Shown piece by piece: positions 43,470 to 43,772 of a stretch of 43,772 nt of DNA; position 1 is the stretch's first letter, and each line of letters starts with the position of its first letter. The stretch comes from an uncultured Mailhella sp. (lineage in GTDB: Bacteria; Desulfobacterota; Desulfovibrionia; Desulfovibrionales; Desulfovibrionaceae): positions 1 to 43,772 of the forward strand of contig CALUPQ010000004.1 in NCBI GenBank assembly GCA_944322695.1, given 5' to 3'. The position numbers were made by a program, and so were the translations under genes. The notes beneath the pieces are model-generated. The model made no database searches. It saw nothing but the letters and a program-made list of their open reading frames with translations, and had not been told where the DNA came from.

Positions 43470-43772
43470 ATGAAAACACTGCAATGCGATGTCGCCGTGA
43501 TAGGCGGCGGTCCGGCCGGAACGTTTGCCGCCGTGAAGGCAGCGGAAAACGGAGCGGAAGTGATACTGCTCGACAAGGGTTACGTCGGCAAGAGCGGCTG
43601 CGGCACGTTCGGCGCAGGCTCGTTCAAGGCCTACCTCAAGGAGGAGGACTCCCTTGACCTGTGGTACCACAAGGCCGTGGAGGAAGGGTTCTTCATCAAC
43701 GACCAGGACTGGCTGAAGAAGCATTTCGACACCATAGGCGACCGGGTGAAGGAACTGGAATCCTGGGGCGTG
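43470..43772 (+). CDS. FAD-dependent oxidoreductase, fumarate reductase/succinate dehydrogenase flavoprotein type (5' part)
   Basis: The first 101 codons of a flavoprotein cut by the window edge. It begins MKTLQCDVAVIGGGPAGTFA with the dinucleotide-binding GGGPAG motif, then VILLDKGYVGKSGCGTFGAG, the segment that binds FAD in the fumarate reductase/succinate dehydrogenase/AprA-like family. AGGAG is 6 bases before the ATG. The substrate region is not in the window, so fumarate, APS or another substrate cannot be decided. It is divergent from the HTH regulator gene. Confidence 0.8.
   Translation, partial: MKTLQCDVAVIGGGPAGTFAAVKAAENGAEVILLDKGYVGKSGCGTFGAGSFKAYLKEEDSLDLWYHKAVEEGFFINDQDWLKKHFDTIGDRVKELESWGV

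Overview
The window is a GC-rich (about 60% by eye), densely coded bacterial chromosome segment with 36 protein genes, one of them cut by the window's right edge, and one gene broken by a frameshift. The content points to the Desulfovibrionales (Desulfovibrio/Bilophila-like delta-proteobacteria). The strongest clue is a SahR-type regulator (ArsR DNA-binding domain fused to a SAM-methyltransferase domain) directly upstream of ahcY, an arrangement described for that order. A rpmH-rnpA-yidD-yidC-jag block, psd-pssA, HypF and a tandem PPK2-type phosphotransferase fit the same group. No rRNA, tRNA, CRISPR array, transposase or integrase was recognised.

Layout. 1-3.2 kb (minus): HU protein; an acyl-CoA-synthetase-like gene whose 3' end overlaps the start of an RlmM-type rRNA methyltransferase. 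3.5-8.7 kb (plus): hypF, then sahR-ahcY with a clear promoter and an operator-like repeat. 9.3-10.5 kb (minus): an AT-richer MFS transporter broken by a one-base deletion. 10.7-15.1 kb (minus): a complete ABC import operon (permease, ATPase, binding protein, permease) ending in a SLOG/TIGR00725 protein. 15.6-16.5 kb (minus): a pyridoxal/pyridoxamine kinase. 16.8-22 kb (plus): rpmH, rnpA, yidD, yidC, jag/khpB, then psd and pssA. 22.1-26.3 kb (minus): an exported alpha/beta hydrolase, an unrecognised two-helix membrane protein and a CstA-type transporter. 26.7-30.9 kb (minus): an unusual three-gene operon described below. 31.5-34 kb (plus): a TauE/SafE exporter and a polyphosphate:AMP phosphotransferase. 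34.1-39 kb (plus): an M20 amidohydrolase, AbgT transporter and purine-type phosphoribosyltransferase in one run, followed by an aminotransferase. 39.1-39.9 kb (plus): a YhhQ/VUT queuosine-precursor transporter with a candidate preQ1-I riboswitch. 40.4-43.8 kb: a LysE exporter, an MBL-fold hydrolase, and an HTH regulator divergent from a truncated flavoprotein.

The best candidate for an undescribed system is the operon at 26680-30945. An 888-residue protein places a TraB/GumN-like domain between two mutually similar GNAT-fold (FemAB/DUF2156-like) acyltransferase domains. Twelve bases after it comes a radical SAM protein with a SPASM-like cysteine-rich tail, then a stand-alone GNAT acetyltransferase. 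Functions are inferred by family only and the substrate is unknown. The second most interesting signal is the compact preQ1-I-like pseudoknot immediately before the YhhQ start codon.
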